Under the pieces are notes generated by a model. That model did no database searches and was not told the DNA's origin. It saw only the letters and a list, made by a program, of their open reading frames with translations. Below, in pieces: positions 36,043-44,641 of a stretch of 64,000 nt of DNA. Source of the stretch: JBKQVT01 sp052139835 (lineage in GTDB: Bacteria; Planctomycetota; Planctomycetia; Pirellulales; Thermoguttaceae). Location: positions 1 through 64,000 of the forward strand of contig JBKQVT010000104.1 of assembly GCA_052139835.1 (NCBI GenBank), written 5' to 3'. The translations under genes and the position numbers were made by a program. The stretch's first letter is position 1. Each line of letters opens with the position of its first letter.

Positions 36043-37046
36043 ACGGCCGCGTGGTGCGGACGGGTCACTTCCTCAGCGGCATCGGCGTCCCCCAGCGGCG
36101 TTGGAGTGAAGCCGATCAGCAAGAACGCCAGGGTCAGCCACCCCAGGATGATCCGGCCGCTGCCCAGCGGCACATAATCGTTGGCCGTGGGTGGATGCCG
36201 CGGGCCCATCATCACCAGGAGAAAGATCAGCAACATCCAGCTTCGCATGTTGCGGAAGTCCAGGACCAGCATCACCGCAGCCGCCACCAATAAGACGGTC
36301 GCCACGGCGTGGGCCTTCCTTCGCAGGATGGCGTACAACACATGCCCGCCGTCGAGTTGCCCGATGGGGATCAGGTTCAAGGCGGTGACGAACAAGCCGA
36401 CCCATCCGGCCGCAGCCAGCGGATGCAGGACCAAAGAGTATCCATGTGGAATCGCCGCGTGCAGCCAGCGCGTCAACCACTGGAACAGCAACGGTTCGCC
36501 CAGCAGCCAGGGCTCGGCCTGGTGGACAATGACCACATGGGGAAATGCGACGGGTTGGGACATCCCCAGGATAACATCGGGAAACGCCCGCGACATGACG
36601 ATCCCCACCACGCAACAGACGACGGTGGGCACCAGCCCGGCCAACGGCCCGGTGATGCCGATGTCGAAGAGGGCCCGGCGATTGGTGATCCGGGAACTCA
36701 TGCCGATCACGGCCCCGAAGGTGCCGAACGGTCCGATAGGCATGGGAATGAAGAACGGGTAGCTGGCGTGAACCCCATAGCGCCAGGCCTGCACGAAATG
36801 TCCCATCTCGTGACAGATCAAAATGGTCATCAGGGCGGCGGAGAACTCCCAGCCGCCCACGTACCAGGTGCTCAGGCAGGTGGCGATGAAGAGGCCCAGC
36901 GGCAGCCAGAAACGACGGCGCCGCGGCGGCGGGCCGACCAACTCGGCCGTCAGATATTCCGGCACCAGTTCGGCGATCAGGATGCCCTGTTCCGGCCCCG
37001 CCCCTTCGTGGCGCAAGAGATTTTCACTATAATGATTGTCTTCCAT
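35964..37046 (-). CDS. Site-2 protease family (M50) membrane metalloprotease
   Basis: 360 residues from ATG 37046, with AGGAGG immediately upstream (spacing 3); ATG 37085 is an alternative. Intramembrane zinc protease: TILICHEMGHFVQAW gives HEMGH near residue 80, and NLIPIGQLDGGHVLYAI gives the third ligand Asp near residue 230. Six to seven hydrophobic segments are visible (LGLFIATCLSTWYV, GLVPTVVCCVVGIVMS, VATVLLVAAAVMLVLDF, WMLLIFLLVMMG, IILGWLTLAFLLIGF). No PDZ domain. The C-terminal tail of about 26 residues is encoded antisense to the end of the cytidylate-kinase-like gene. Substrate unknown. Confidence 0.88.
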   Translation of the reverse strand: MEDNHYSENLLRHEGAGPEQGILIAELVPEYLTAELVGPPPRRRRFWLPLGLFIATCLSTWYVGGWEFSAALMTILICHEMGHFVQAWRYGVHASYPFFIPMPIGPFGTFGAVIGMSSRITNRRALFDIGITGPLAGLVPTVVCCVVGIVMSRAFPDVILGMSQPVAFPHVVIVHQAEPWLLGEPLLFQWLTRWLHAAIPHGYSLVLHPLAAAGWVGLFVTALNLIPIGQLDGGHVLYAILRRKAHAVATVLLVAAAVMLVLDFRNMRSWMLLIFLLVMMGPRHPPTANDYVPLGSGRIILGWLTLAFLLIGFTPTPLGDADAAEEVTRPHHAAVYRQSAATIWSTTAAGPSRSTFSTRS

Positions 37047-37114
37047 AAGCCTCCTGCATTGTAGCTCATAAAACGCCGACGGCAAGGAGCCGCCGCTTTT
37101 CCCCGAGATCGACC

Positions 37115-38581
37115 ATGCTGGACCGCCTCTTCCGCTTGTCGGAAAACCATACCACGGTACGCGTCGAGCTGCTGGCCGGGTTGACCACCTTCCTCACCAT
37201 GGCCTACATCATTTTTCTCCAGCCGGCCATCCTCAGCGGGCAACTGTTCCAGAAGACAATGGGGAAGGACTTTTCCACGCACATGGACTCCGGGGCCATC
37301 CTGACGGCCACCTGCCTGGCGGCCGCGCTGGCCACGGTGATCATGGGCCTCTACGGCCGCTACCCCATCGCGCAGGCCCCCGGCATGGGCGAGAACTTCT
37401 TCTTTGTCTTTTCGGCGATCCCGGCGGCGGCCGTCATGATCCACCAGCGCGTCGCGGCCGGCCTCATGCTGCCCGGCTCGACCACGCCTTGGCAGATCGC
37501 GCTGGGCGTGGTGTTCTGGTCGGGCGTCCTCTTCCTGCTGATCTCCATATTCGGCGTCCGCGAGGCCATTCTCAACGCCGTCAGCCCCAGCATGCGCGAC
37601 GGCATCGCGGTCGGCATCGGGTTGTTCATCGCCTTCATCGGGCTGCAAGTGGTCCACCTGGTGGTGCCCGATCCCCACGTGCTGGTCACGCTCAACCATC
37701 ACTTCGCCTCGCCCGACCTGATCGTGTTCTTCTTCGGTCTGTTGCTGACCGCGGTGCTCTCGGCGCGGCGGGTCCGCGGCGCGATCCTCTGGGGGATCGG
37801 CGCGAGTACGCTGCTGGCCGTCGCCCTGAAGGCGATACTGCCGCACCTCGGCGCGGCGGTGGCCAAATCGAGCCTGGTGACGGACTCGATGCTGATGACG
37901 CAGTTCACCCTCGCCCATAGGGCGGTCGCGGCGCCGCCCTCGCTGGCCCCCACGCTGCTGAAGATGGACCTCCTCGGCGCGCTCGGCTGGCCCATGCTCC
38001 CCTTCATCCTGATCTTCCTCTTCATGGTGCTCTTCGACACGCTGGGGACTCTGATCGGCGTCTGCCAGCAGGCCGGCCTGATCCGCGACAACCGCCTGGA
38101 ACGGGCCCGCCAGGCGCTGGTCTCCGACGCGGTAGGCACCGTGGCCGGCGCCGCCTTGGGCACCAGCACCGTGACCAGCTTCGTGGAGAGCGCGGCCGGG
38201 GTCGAGCACGGCGGCCGCACGGGGCTGACCGCGCTCTGCGTCGCCGCGCTGTTTCTCCTGGCCCTGTTTTTCAGCCCGCTCATCGCCATGGTCGGCAGCT
38301 ATCCGCCCATCACGGCCCCGGCCCTGGTGATCGTCGGCTCGATGATGATGCGCAACGTCACGAAGGTCGATTGGGCCAACTACGCCGAGGCGATGCCCGC
38401 CTTCCTCATCATGATCGGCATTCCCCTGGCCTACTCGATCGCCGACGGCCTGGCCGTGGGCTTCATCGCCTATCCGATCATCAAGTTGTCTGCCGGCCAG
38501 GGCCGCGACGTCAAGTGGCTGATGTACCTGATGGCAGCGGTCCTCCTGGCCTACTTCCTTTTCGTGCGGGTGGCCGTGTGA
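37115..38581 (+). CDS. NCS2 family purine permease (AzgA-like)
   Basis: 488 residues, about 12-14 transmembrane segments. AzgA-type NCS2 transporters import hypoxanthine, adenine or guanine by proton symport in the inner membrane. Motifs: VELLAGLTTFLTMAYIIFLQP at the N-terminus, AQAPGMGENFFFVF (substrate-binding helix), ILIFLFMVLFDTLGTLIGVCQQAG, and GTSTVTSFVESAAGVEHGGRTGLTA. It is divergent from the site-2 protease gene by 68 bases. Specificity among purines is not determined. Confidence 0.92.
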   Translation: MLDRLFRLSENHTTVRVELLAGLTTFLTMAYIIFLQPAILSGQLFQKTMGKDFSTHMDSGAILTATCLAAALATVIMGLYGRYPIAQAPGMGENFFFVFSAIPAAAVMIHQRVAAGLMLPGSTTPWQIALGVVFWSGVLFLLISIFGVREAILNAVSPSMRDGIAVGIGLFIAFIGLQVVHLVVPDPHVLVTLNHHFASPDLIVFFFGLLLTAVLSARRVRGAILWGIGASTLLAVALKAILPHLGAAVAKSSLVTDSMLMTQFTLAHRAVAAPPSLAPTLLKMDLLGALGWPMLPFILIFLFMVLFDTLGTLIGVCQQAGLIRDNRLERARQALVSDAVGTVAGAALGTSTVTSFVESAAGVEHGGRTGLTALCVAALFLLALFFSPLIAMVGSYPPITAPALVIVGSMMMRNVTKVDWANYAEAMPAFLIMIGIPLAYSIADGLAVGFIAYPIIKLSAGQGRDVKWLMYLMAAVLLAYFLFVRVAV

Positions 38582-38603
38582 CGACATTTCGCGGAAACGG
38601 GTA

Positions 38604-38651
38604 GTCGTCACACGCCGTGTGACGACATATTGACGGCACACGGCGTGTGCC
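38604..38651. repeat. Two adjacent perfect palindromes
   Basis: GTCGTCACAC-GCC-GTGTGACGAC (38604-38626) is followed by GGCACAC-GGC-GTGTGCC (38635-38651). The CACACGCCGTGTG/CACACGGCGTGTG cores are mirror versions of each other. The pair lies 22 bases after the NCS2 stop and 50 before the next start; it may end the permease transcript or be a repeat. Confidence 0.6.
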
Positions 38652-38701
38652 GCCTACTGGGGGCCCTTGCAAAGGCGGGGAAAAGCGGGGAAAATCAGCC
38701 T

Positions 38702-41149
38702 ATGCTCATCCCGCAATATTCACTCCGCTGGCTGCTGGGCGCCACGACCGTCTGCGCGATGGCCTGCTCGGTTTTTGCCATGGCGCTGCGGGGCAGCCTG
38801 CTGGCGGCCGCGGTGTCGATGGCCATTGTGGCCCTGGTGGCGATCGAGCTGGTCCACGTCTTTTTGTTCCTGCTGGTTTGGCTGTTTTCGCTGGCGTTTT
38901 CGTCGCCCAAGTCCAAGCCGGCCGCGGGGGCCGAGCAAGCGATCCTGGTGGCCCTGGTCCTGGCCGTCTTATCGGCCGGAGGGGGCGCACCCATCGCGAC
39001 GGCGCAGGCCGCCAGGACCGTCGCTACCGCCGGCGGAGCGGCCGCAGCCCGGCCCGGCGGGCCGGCGCTGCCGCTGATCGGCAACGGCCTGCGGATGGGC
39101 ATCGATTTCGAGTCGACCGCGACGAGGCCCGGTTATCAGCCGGTCCGCATTACGGTCCTTCCCACCGCCCCGGTCACGGCGGACAGGACGCTCTCGATCG
39201 AGATCCTGCGGGGCCGGCCGCCGACGGAGGGCTATGACCTGCGGGTCGTTCGGGACCTGGAGATCCCGGCCGGGTCCACTGGCCGGACGATGACGATTTC
39301 CGTTCCGGAGGTCGCCGGGAGCACCCACTACCGAGTGAACGTCAGCGAAGACGGCACTCTGCTCGGGGCGTTGTCCGTGCCTTGGACGGCGCGCGACAGC
39401 GTGTGGATCGAGGCGCTTCCCGCAATGCTCTTCCTGGGAAAGAGCCCGCCGGACACCAGCGGGTTGGCCGCGGCGCTGCCCCACGCCAACCTCCGCTACT
39501 GGGCTACGGGGCGGTCGCGTTCGGGGTCTTCGTCCTCGCAACTAGCGGCGGCCGAGAGCTGGCCGATGGCAGACTTCTCCGACCAGTGGATCGACTACAG
39601 CGGCTTCGATATCGTCTGCCTGTCGCAGGAGCAGCTTGCGGCCTTGGGAGAATCGCGGCCGGCGGCGCTCCGCGCGCTGGCGGCCTGGACGGCGGCCGGC
39701 GGCAATCTCTGGGTTTATGGCGTCGGGGAGCAGTGGGAGCATTTGCCGGAACTGGAAAAGATCCTCGATCTCTTGAGCGATCGCGGGCCGACCGGGCCGG
39801 CGCCGCCGGGTTGGACGGCCCCGGAGAAGGGGCTCTACGGCCGCACTCCGGAAGCTGCGGAGACGAGTGAAGACGACGACGAGGGCAATCCAGTGATCTA
39901 CCGCAACGGGCGTCGCGTCGCCGCGCGTCCGGCCAAGCGAAGTCCCGCTGGCCCGAAGACCCCGTTGCCAACGCCGCCCCAGCGCCCCTCTTTCGTTTTC
40001 CGCCCCATGCAGGCCGGACTTGTCGTGGCGCTGGCCTCCGAGCAGCCCTTTCCGGGGACCGCCGGCGATTGGCGCTGGGTCTTGGACTCGATGGGGGACA
40101 GCCGCTGGCATTGGTATGAGCGGCACGGGCTTTCGCTGAAAAGGGAAAATCCCGATTATTGGAACTTCCTCATTCCCGGCGTCGGCGTGGCGCCGGTTAC
40201 GCAGTTCTGCGTGCTCATCACCGTGTTCGTGATCGGCATCGGGCCGGTGAACTATTGGCTGCTGCGCCGTCGGCGGCAATTGCACTTGCTGCTGCTGACG
40301 ATTCCCGCCAGCGCGGCGGCGGTGACGCTCTTGCTGTTCGCCTATGCCTTGATGGCCGACGGCCTGGACGTGCGCGTTCGCGCGCGGAGCGTCACACAAC
40401 TCGATCAACGCAGCGGCCGGGCGGTCTGTTGGACGCGGCTGTCGTACTTTGCCGGCCTGACGCCGCGCGGCGGGTTGCGCTTTCCCGCCGACACCCTGGT
40501 CCTGCCCTTGGAACAAATGCCCGGCGGCATCAGCCGCGAGCAGCCGTTGTTCCGCGAAGTGCTTTGGGATGAAGATCAGCGGTTTTCCTCCGGCTGGATT
40601 GCCGCGCGGACGCCGGCGCAGTTTCTCACCGTCCGCACGCGGATGTCCGGCATCGGCTTGGATTTGCTGGAGGCGCCGGGCAAGGAGAAGGCCCCTGCCG
40701 TGCGGAACCGCCTGCAAACGCCGATCCAGCAACTGCTGGTGCGGACCAAGGAAGGGAAATATTACCGCGCCGGTGCGATCGGGGTGGACGCCACAGCCGC
40801 GCTGGAGCCGATCTCCGCGCCGGCGGAGGCCGGCGTGCTGGAGATGATACAGCGCGACAAGCTCCTGGCGCCGCCCGGAGCGGAGCAGGTCGCCACGGGG
40901 GGAGGTTTCGGGCCCCGGCGCGGTCTTTTCGGGCGCATGACGTTCTATCCCGAATCGCTGCCGGACCCGGCCGTCGCGACCAGCCGGCTGGAGCAGATGC
41001 GGTCTTCCGGCGCGGGGCAGCCGGGCGATCCTTCCCTGGTTGTGCCGGGCAGTTACGTCGCGGTGGTCGAGCGCTCGCCGGAGGTCGTCCTCGGCGTGCC
41101 CTCGCCGCGCGAAGAGCCGTCGTCGCACGTGATTTTGGGGCAATGGTAG
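38702..41149 (+). CDS. Large membrane protein associated with an ABC-2 exporter
   Basis: 815 residues from ATG 38702; the upstream extension reads through a palindromic repeat. It opens with a (Y)SLRWLL membrane segment (QYSLRWLLGATTVCAMACSVFA) and two more helices by residue 110. A long exported portion includes a Rossmann-like part (SGFDIVCLSQEQLAALGESRPAALRALAAWTAAGGNLWVYG) similar to the non-enzymatic domain in GldG-like ABC partner proteins. Two further helices (VLITVFVIGIGPVNYWLL and LLLLTIPASAAAVTLLLFAYAL) precede a beta-rich C-terminal part. It is immediately followed by ABC ATPase and permease genes, so it is probably part of that complex. Confidence 0.75.
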   Translation: MLIPQYSLRWLLGATTVCAMACSVFAMALRGSLLAAAVSMAIVALVAIELVHVFLFLLVWLFSLAFSSPKSKPAAGAEQAILVALVLAVLSAGGGAPIATAQAARTVATAGGAAAARPGGPALPLIGNGLRMGIDFESTATRPGYQPVRITVLPTAPVTADRTLSIEILRGRPPTEGYDLRVVRDLEIPAGSTGRTMTISVPEVAGSTHYRVNVSEDGTLLGALSVPWTARDSVWIEALPAMLFLGKSPPDTSGLAAALPHANLRYWATGRSRSGSSSSQLAAAESWPMADFSDQWIDYSGFDIVCLSQEQLAALGESRPAALRALAAWTAAGGNLWVYGVGEQWEHLPELEKILDLLSDRGPTGPAPPGWTAPEKGLYGRTPEAAETSEDDDEGNPVIYRNGRRVAARPAKRSPAGPKTPLPTPPQRPSFVFRPMQAGLVVALASEQPFPGTAGDWRWVLDSMGDSRWHWYERHGLSLKRENPDYWNFLIPGVGVAPVTQFCVLITVFVIGIGPVNYWLLRRRRQLHLLLLTIPASAAAVTLLLFAYALMADGLDVRVRARSVTQLDQRSGRAVCWTRLSYFAGLTPRGGLRFPADTLVLPLEQMPGGISREQPLFREVLWDEDQRFSSGWIAARTPAQFLTVRTRMSGIGLDLLEAPGKEKAPAVRNRLQTPIQQLLVRTKEGKYYRAGAIGVDATAALEPISAPAEAGVLEMIQRDKLLAPPGAEQVATGGGFGPRRGLFGRMTFYPESLPDPAVATSRLEQMRSSGAGQPGDPSLVVPGSYVAVVERSPEVVLGVPSPREEPSSHVILGQW

Positions 41150-41160
41150 GTGACGCCGTC

Positions 41161-42108
41161 ATGTCTGTTTCCCCCCCCATGATCGAGCTGCGAGACCTGC
41201 ACCGGCATTTCGGCAGCACGCGGGCGGTCGACGGCGTCTCGTTCACGGTTCACCAGGGGCAGGTTTTCGGCTATATCGGCCCCAACGGCGCCGGCAAGAC
41301 GACCAGCATGCGGGTGCTGGCCACGCTGGACCTGCCCACCGCCGGCGACGCCCTCATCGACGGCTTCTCCGTGGTGGACGATCCGGACCGGGTCCGCCGC
41401 CGCCTCGGCTTCATGCCCGACTACTTCACCACCTATGCCAACGCCAACGTCCGCGAATACCTGGACTTCTACGCGCGGGCGTACCAGCTTCGCGGCCGGA
41501 AGCGGATCGACGCCATCGACCGCGTGATGAGCTTCACCGGCCTGGACGTGCTGGCCGAGAAGCCCATCAACGGGCTCTCCAAAGGGATGAAGCAGCGGCT
41601 TTGCCTGGGCCGCGCGCTGGTGCACGATCCGCCGGTCATGGTCCTGGACGAGCCGGCGGCCGGCCTGGACCCGCGGGCCCGCATCGAACTCCGCGAGATG
41701 ATCCGCACCCTGGCGGCGGCGGGCAAGACGATCCTCATCAGCTCACACATCCTCACCGAGCTGGCCGCCGTCTGCGACCTGGTGGGCATTCTCGAGCGCG
41801 GGCGGCTGCTGGCCGTGGGGACCGTGGAAGAGATCCAGCGGCAGGGCCGGCAGCCGCACAATTGCGTGGAAGTCCGCCTCTTGGACGGCACCGCGGCGCT
41901 GGCCGAGTGGCTGGCCGCCCGGCCCGGCATCGAGCGCTTGCGGGCCAACGGCGAGGGCGTCACCTTCCTTCATGCCGGCGACGCCGAGGCCGAGGCCGCC
42001 CTGCTGCGGGCCATCGTCGAGGCCGGCTTCCGCGTCGTCGCCTTCGGCACGCAACGGCAGACGCTCGAAGACGTCTTCATGCAAATCACCCAGGGGGTGG
42101 TGCAATGA
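41161..42108 (+). CDS. ABC transporter ATP-binding protein
   Basis: 315 residues from ATG 41161, with AGGTGA 7 bases upstream; ATG 41143, which overlaps the preceding stop, adds 6 residues. ATPase subunit of an ABC-2-type exporter: Walker A GPNGAGKTTS, Q-loop LGFMPDYFTTY, signature LSKGMKQRLCLGRAL, Walker B VMVLDEPAAGLDP and H-loop LISSHIL. A C-terminal regulatory segment of about 90 residues follows (EVRLLDGTAALAEWLAARPG). Its start sits at the end of the large membrane protein gene and its stop overlaps the permease start (ATGA), so all three are one transcript. Confidence 0.93.
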   Translation: MSVSPPMIELRDLHRHFGSTRAVDGVSFTVHQGQVFGYIGPNGAGKTTSMRVLATLDLPTAGDALIDGFSVVDDPDRVRRRLGFMPDYFTTYANANVREYLDFYARAYQLRGRKRIDAIDRVMSFTGLDVLAEKPINGLSKGMKQRLCLGRALVHDPPVMVLDEPAAGLDPRARIELREMIRTLAAAGKTILISSHILTELAAVCDLVGILERGRLLAVGTVEEIQRQGRQPHNCVEVRLLDGTAALAEWLAARPGIERLRANGEGVTFLHAGDAEAEAALLRAIVEAGFRVVAFGTQRQTLEDVFMQITQGVVQ

Positions 42109-43763
42109 GCCAACAGGCAGAGCCGATTCTGGCCACCCTGGTGGCGCCGGTTGCCACCGCGCGCCCCGCTTCGGCGATCGGCCGGCTGCTGAGGCGCGTC
42201 GGCGACCGGCTCAACCCCATCCTGGTGAAGGAAACCCGCCAGGCCCTGAAGAGCAAGCAGTTCACCATCACCTTCGGCCTGCTGCTGATCGCCGTCTGGG
42301 CATGGACGATCCTGGGCGTGGCCTTCATCGGGCCGGGCCTCTGGTACGGCGCCGAGGGGCGGAAGATGTTCTACGGCTACTACCTCGTGCTGGCGCTGCC
42401 GCTGCTGATCATCGTCCCCTTCGGCGCCCTGCGCTCGCTGGCCGGCGAGCACGAAGAGCACACCTACGACCTGCTCTCCATCACCACGCTGAGGCCGCGG
42501 CAGATCGTCGGCGGCAAGCTGGGCAGCTCGATCCTGCAGATGATGATCTACCTGTCGGCCATCTCGCCGTGCCTCGCCTTCACCTACATCCTCCGCGGCA
42601 TCGACCTCCCCACGATCCTCGTCATCCTCTGCTCGACGACGTTTCTCTCCCTGGGGCTGGCGGTGGCCGGGCTGTTGGCCGGCACGCTCAGCACGGCCAA
42701 GCACTGGCAGGTGGTGTTGTCGGTGCTGGCGGTGCTGGGGCTGTTTTGGGTGTTCGTGCCGGCGTGCGAGCTTGCGGGTTTTGCGCTCGTCTGGGACATG
42801 CCCTTCTCCGATGCCCTGTTCTGGCAGATTTTCGCGGCGGTGCTGAGCATTGCGGCCAGCTACATGGTGCTGGTCTTCTTCGCCGCGGCCGCCCGCGTCA
42901 GCTTCCATAGCGAGAATCGGTCCACCCCGCTGCGGGTCGTCATGCTCTTGCAGCAGCTCCTGGTGGTCGGCTGGATGACCTTCGCGGCCTTCAGTAAGGC
43001 CGGGCCGGTGCTGCTGACGACCTGCATGTGCCTGCTGGGCCTGCACTGGTACGCGATGGGGGTCTTCATGACCGGCGAATCACCGGAGCTGTCGTCGCGG
43101 GTGAAACGCAAGCTGCCGCAGAGCCTGCTGGGCCGGGCGCTTTCCACCTGGTTCAACCCGGGGCCCGGCACTGGCTATCTCTTCGCCCTGGCCAACTGCG
43201 CGGCCATGTTCGCGCTGACCGTGGCCGGCGCGGCCGTGTTGGCCCATTTCAATTTGGCCCACGCCCCCAAGGGCGCCAAGCCGCTGTGGACGCTCGAGGA
43301 GGTGTCCAGGATCGCCTGGTTCGCCGTCGTGGCGCTGGCCTACCTCGCCCTCTACCTCGGCGCCGGACTGCTGGTGCTGCGCTGGCTGCGGAGGTTCGTT
43401 CAGCCGGGCGTGCTGCTGACCGGCATCGTCCACTTCCTCCTCTTCGTCTTGGGCGTGGTCGCCCCCTTCGTGATCGAGTTGATCCGCAGCCAGGGCGTGG
43501 GTGATTATTCCTTCCTGCAAATCACCAACGCCTTCTGGACGCTCCGCGAGCTCGACAGGTACCTGGTCGCCAGCGACCGGGCGGCCATAGCGGCGGCCGT
43601 TTCGGCCCTGGCAATCATGGTCTTCCTGGCGAACCTGCCGGGCGTGGCCCGCGAGCTGCGACAGGTGCGGATCCAACGGCCGCGGCGGGTCGTCGAGGAA
43701 GACGCCGCGGCGGCCGCGCTGAAATCGCCCCCCAAACCCGTCCACACTAGCCCCTGGGATTGA
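42105..43763 (+). CDS. ABC-2 type transporter permease
   Basis: 552 residues. The ATG overlaps the ATPase stop in ATGA; the longer open frame starting at 41601 is a shadow of the ATPase gene. The N-terminal coupling region (RLNPILVKETRQALKSKQF) is typical for ABC-2 permeases that start with NPILxKELR. About 12 hydrophobic segments follow, including ISPCLAFTYILRGIDLP and HWQVVLSVLAVLGLFWVFV. A cytosolic loop near residue 330 carries GESPELSSRVKRKLP. Substrate unknown; together with the upstream protein it forms a putative envelope or gliding-type exporter. Confidence 0.85.
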   Translation: MSQQAEPILATLVAPVATARPASAIGRLLRRVGDRLNPILVKETRQALKSKQFTITFGLLLIAVWAWTILGVAFIGPGLWYGAEGRKMFYGYYLVLALPLLIIVPFGALRSLAGEHEEHTYDLLSITTLRPRQIVGGKLGSSILQMMIYLSAISPCLAFTYILRGIDLPTILVILCSTTFLSLGLAVAGLLAGTLSTAKHWQVVLSVLAVLGLFWVFVPACELAGFALVWDMPFSDALFWQIFAAVLSIAASYMVLVFFAAAARVSFHSENRSTPLRVVMLLQQLLVVGWMTFAAFSKAGPVLLTTCMCLLGLHWYAMGVFMTGESPELSSRVKRKLPQSLLGRALSTWFNPGPGTGYLFALANCAAMFALTVAGAAVLAHFNLAHAPKGAKPLWTLEEVSRIAWFAVVALAYLALYLGAGLLVLRWLRRFVQPGVLLTGIVHFLLFVLGVVAPFVIELIRSQGVGDYSFLQITNAFWTLRELDRYLVASDRAAIAAAVSALAIMVFLANLPGVARELRQVRIQRPRRVVEEDAAAAALKSPPKPVHTSPWD

Positions 43764-43764
43764 T

Positions 43765-44631
43765 ATGTCTTCTCCTGCAACGGACTCCCCCACGATTGTC
43801 ATTACCGGCGCCTCGACGGGAATCGGCGAGGCCTGCGCCTTGGCGCTGGACGCCCGCGGCTGGCGCGTCTTCGCCGGCGTGCGCAGCCCCTCCGACGCCG
43901 AGCGGCTTCGCGGCCAGGCCTCGCCGCGGCTGGCCCCCGTGCAGTTGGACGTGACCGATGCGGCCTCCATTGCCCAGGCCGTCGGCCGCGTCGAGGAGGC
44001 CGTGGGCGAGGCCGGCCTGGCGGGCCTGGTCAATAACGCCGGGATCGTCGTGGCCGGGCCCCTGGAACTCCTCCCCATCGACATGGTGCGGAAGCAGTTC
44101 GAGGTCAACGTCATCGGCCAGATCGCGGTCACGCAAGCCTTCCTGCCGCTGCTGCGGCGGGCCCGCGGGCGGATCGTAAACATGAGCTCGCTCAACGGTC
44201 GCATCGCCGCCCCCTACCTGGCCCCCTACGCGGCGTCGAAGCACGCCCTGGAGGCGATCAGCGACGCCCTGCGGAGCGAACTCCGCGCCTGGGGGATCGA
44301 GGTCTCGCTGGTCGAGCCGGGCAGCATCGCCACGCCGATCTGGGACAAGTCGTTCGCGGCCGCCGATCAACTGGAAGCCGAGACCGCTGCTGAGGGCTTG
44401 GCACTTTATGAGGCCGATCTGGCCGCGGTCCGCAAGGCGGGCCGGCTGCTGGCCGAGGGGGCCTTGCCGGTGGATCGCGTGGTCCGCGCGGTAATCCACG
44501 CCCTGACCGCCCGGCGGCCCAAGACCCGCTACCCGGTGGGCATGGAGACGTTCTTGCTCTTCCGTGCCGTCAAATGGGTGCCCGATCGCCTCTGGGACCG
44601 CTTCGTGCGGAACAGCATGGGGTTGCCTTGA
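43765..44631 (+). CDS. Short-chain dehydrogenase/reductase
   Basis: 288 residues, start one base after the permease stop, so it belongs to the ABC operon. Classical SDR fold: cofactor loop TGASTGIG, NNAG as VNNAGIVV, catalytic Ser/Tyr/Lys in NMSSLNGRIAAPYLAPYAASKHALE. VQLDVTD after the second strand suggests an Arg/Ser-type NADP site, but this is not firm. The C-terminal 60 residues (YPVGMETFLLFRAVKWVPDRLWDRFV) resemble the tail of SDRs acting on retinol- or steroid-like lipids. Substrate unknown. Confidence 0.88.
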   Translation: MSSPATDSPTIVITGASTGIGEACALALDARGWRVFAGVRSPSDAERLRGQASPRLAPVQLDVTDAASIAQAVGRVEEAVGEAGLAGLVNNAGIVVAGPLELLPIDMVRKQFEVNVIGQIAVTQAFLPLLRRARGRIVNMSSLNGRIAAPYLAPYAASKHALEAISDALRSELRAWGIEVSLVEPGSIATPIWDKSFAAADQLEAETAAEGLALYEADLAAVRKAGRLLAEGALPVDRVVRAVIHALTARRPKTRYPVGMETFLLFRAVKWVPDRLWDRFVRNSMGLP

Positions 44632-44641
44632 CGAGCCGGCC

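Noticed and set aside
36977..38641. 554-codon minus-strand open frame opposite the NCS2 permease
   Set aside because: Low-complexity Arg/His/Asp/Gly antisense shadow.
41601..42104. Upstream extension of the ABC permease frame
   Set aside because: It overlaps the ATPase gene; the ATGA overlap start at 42105 begins the family sequence.
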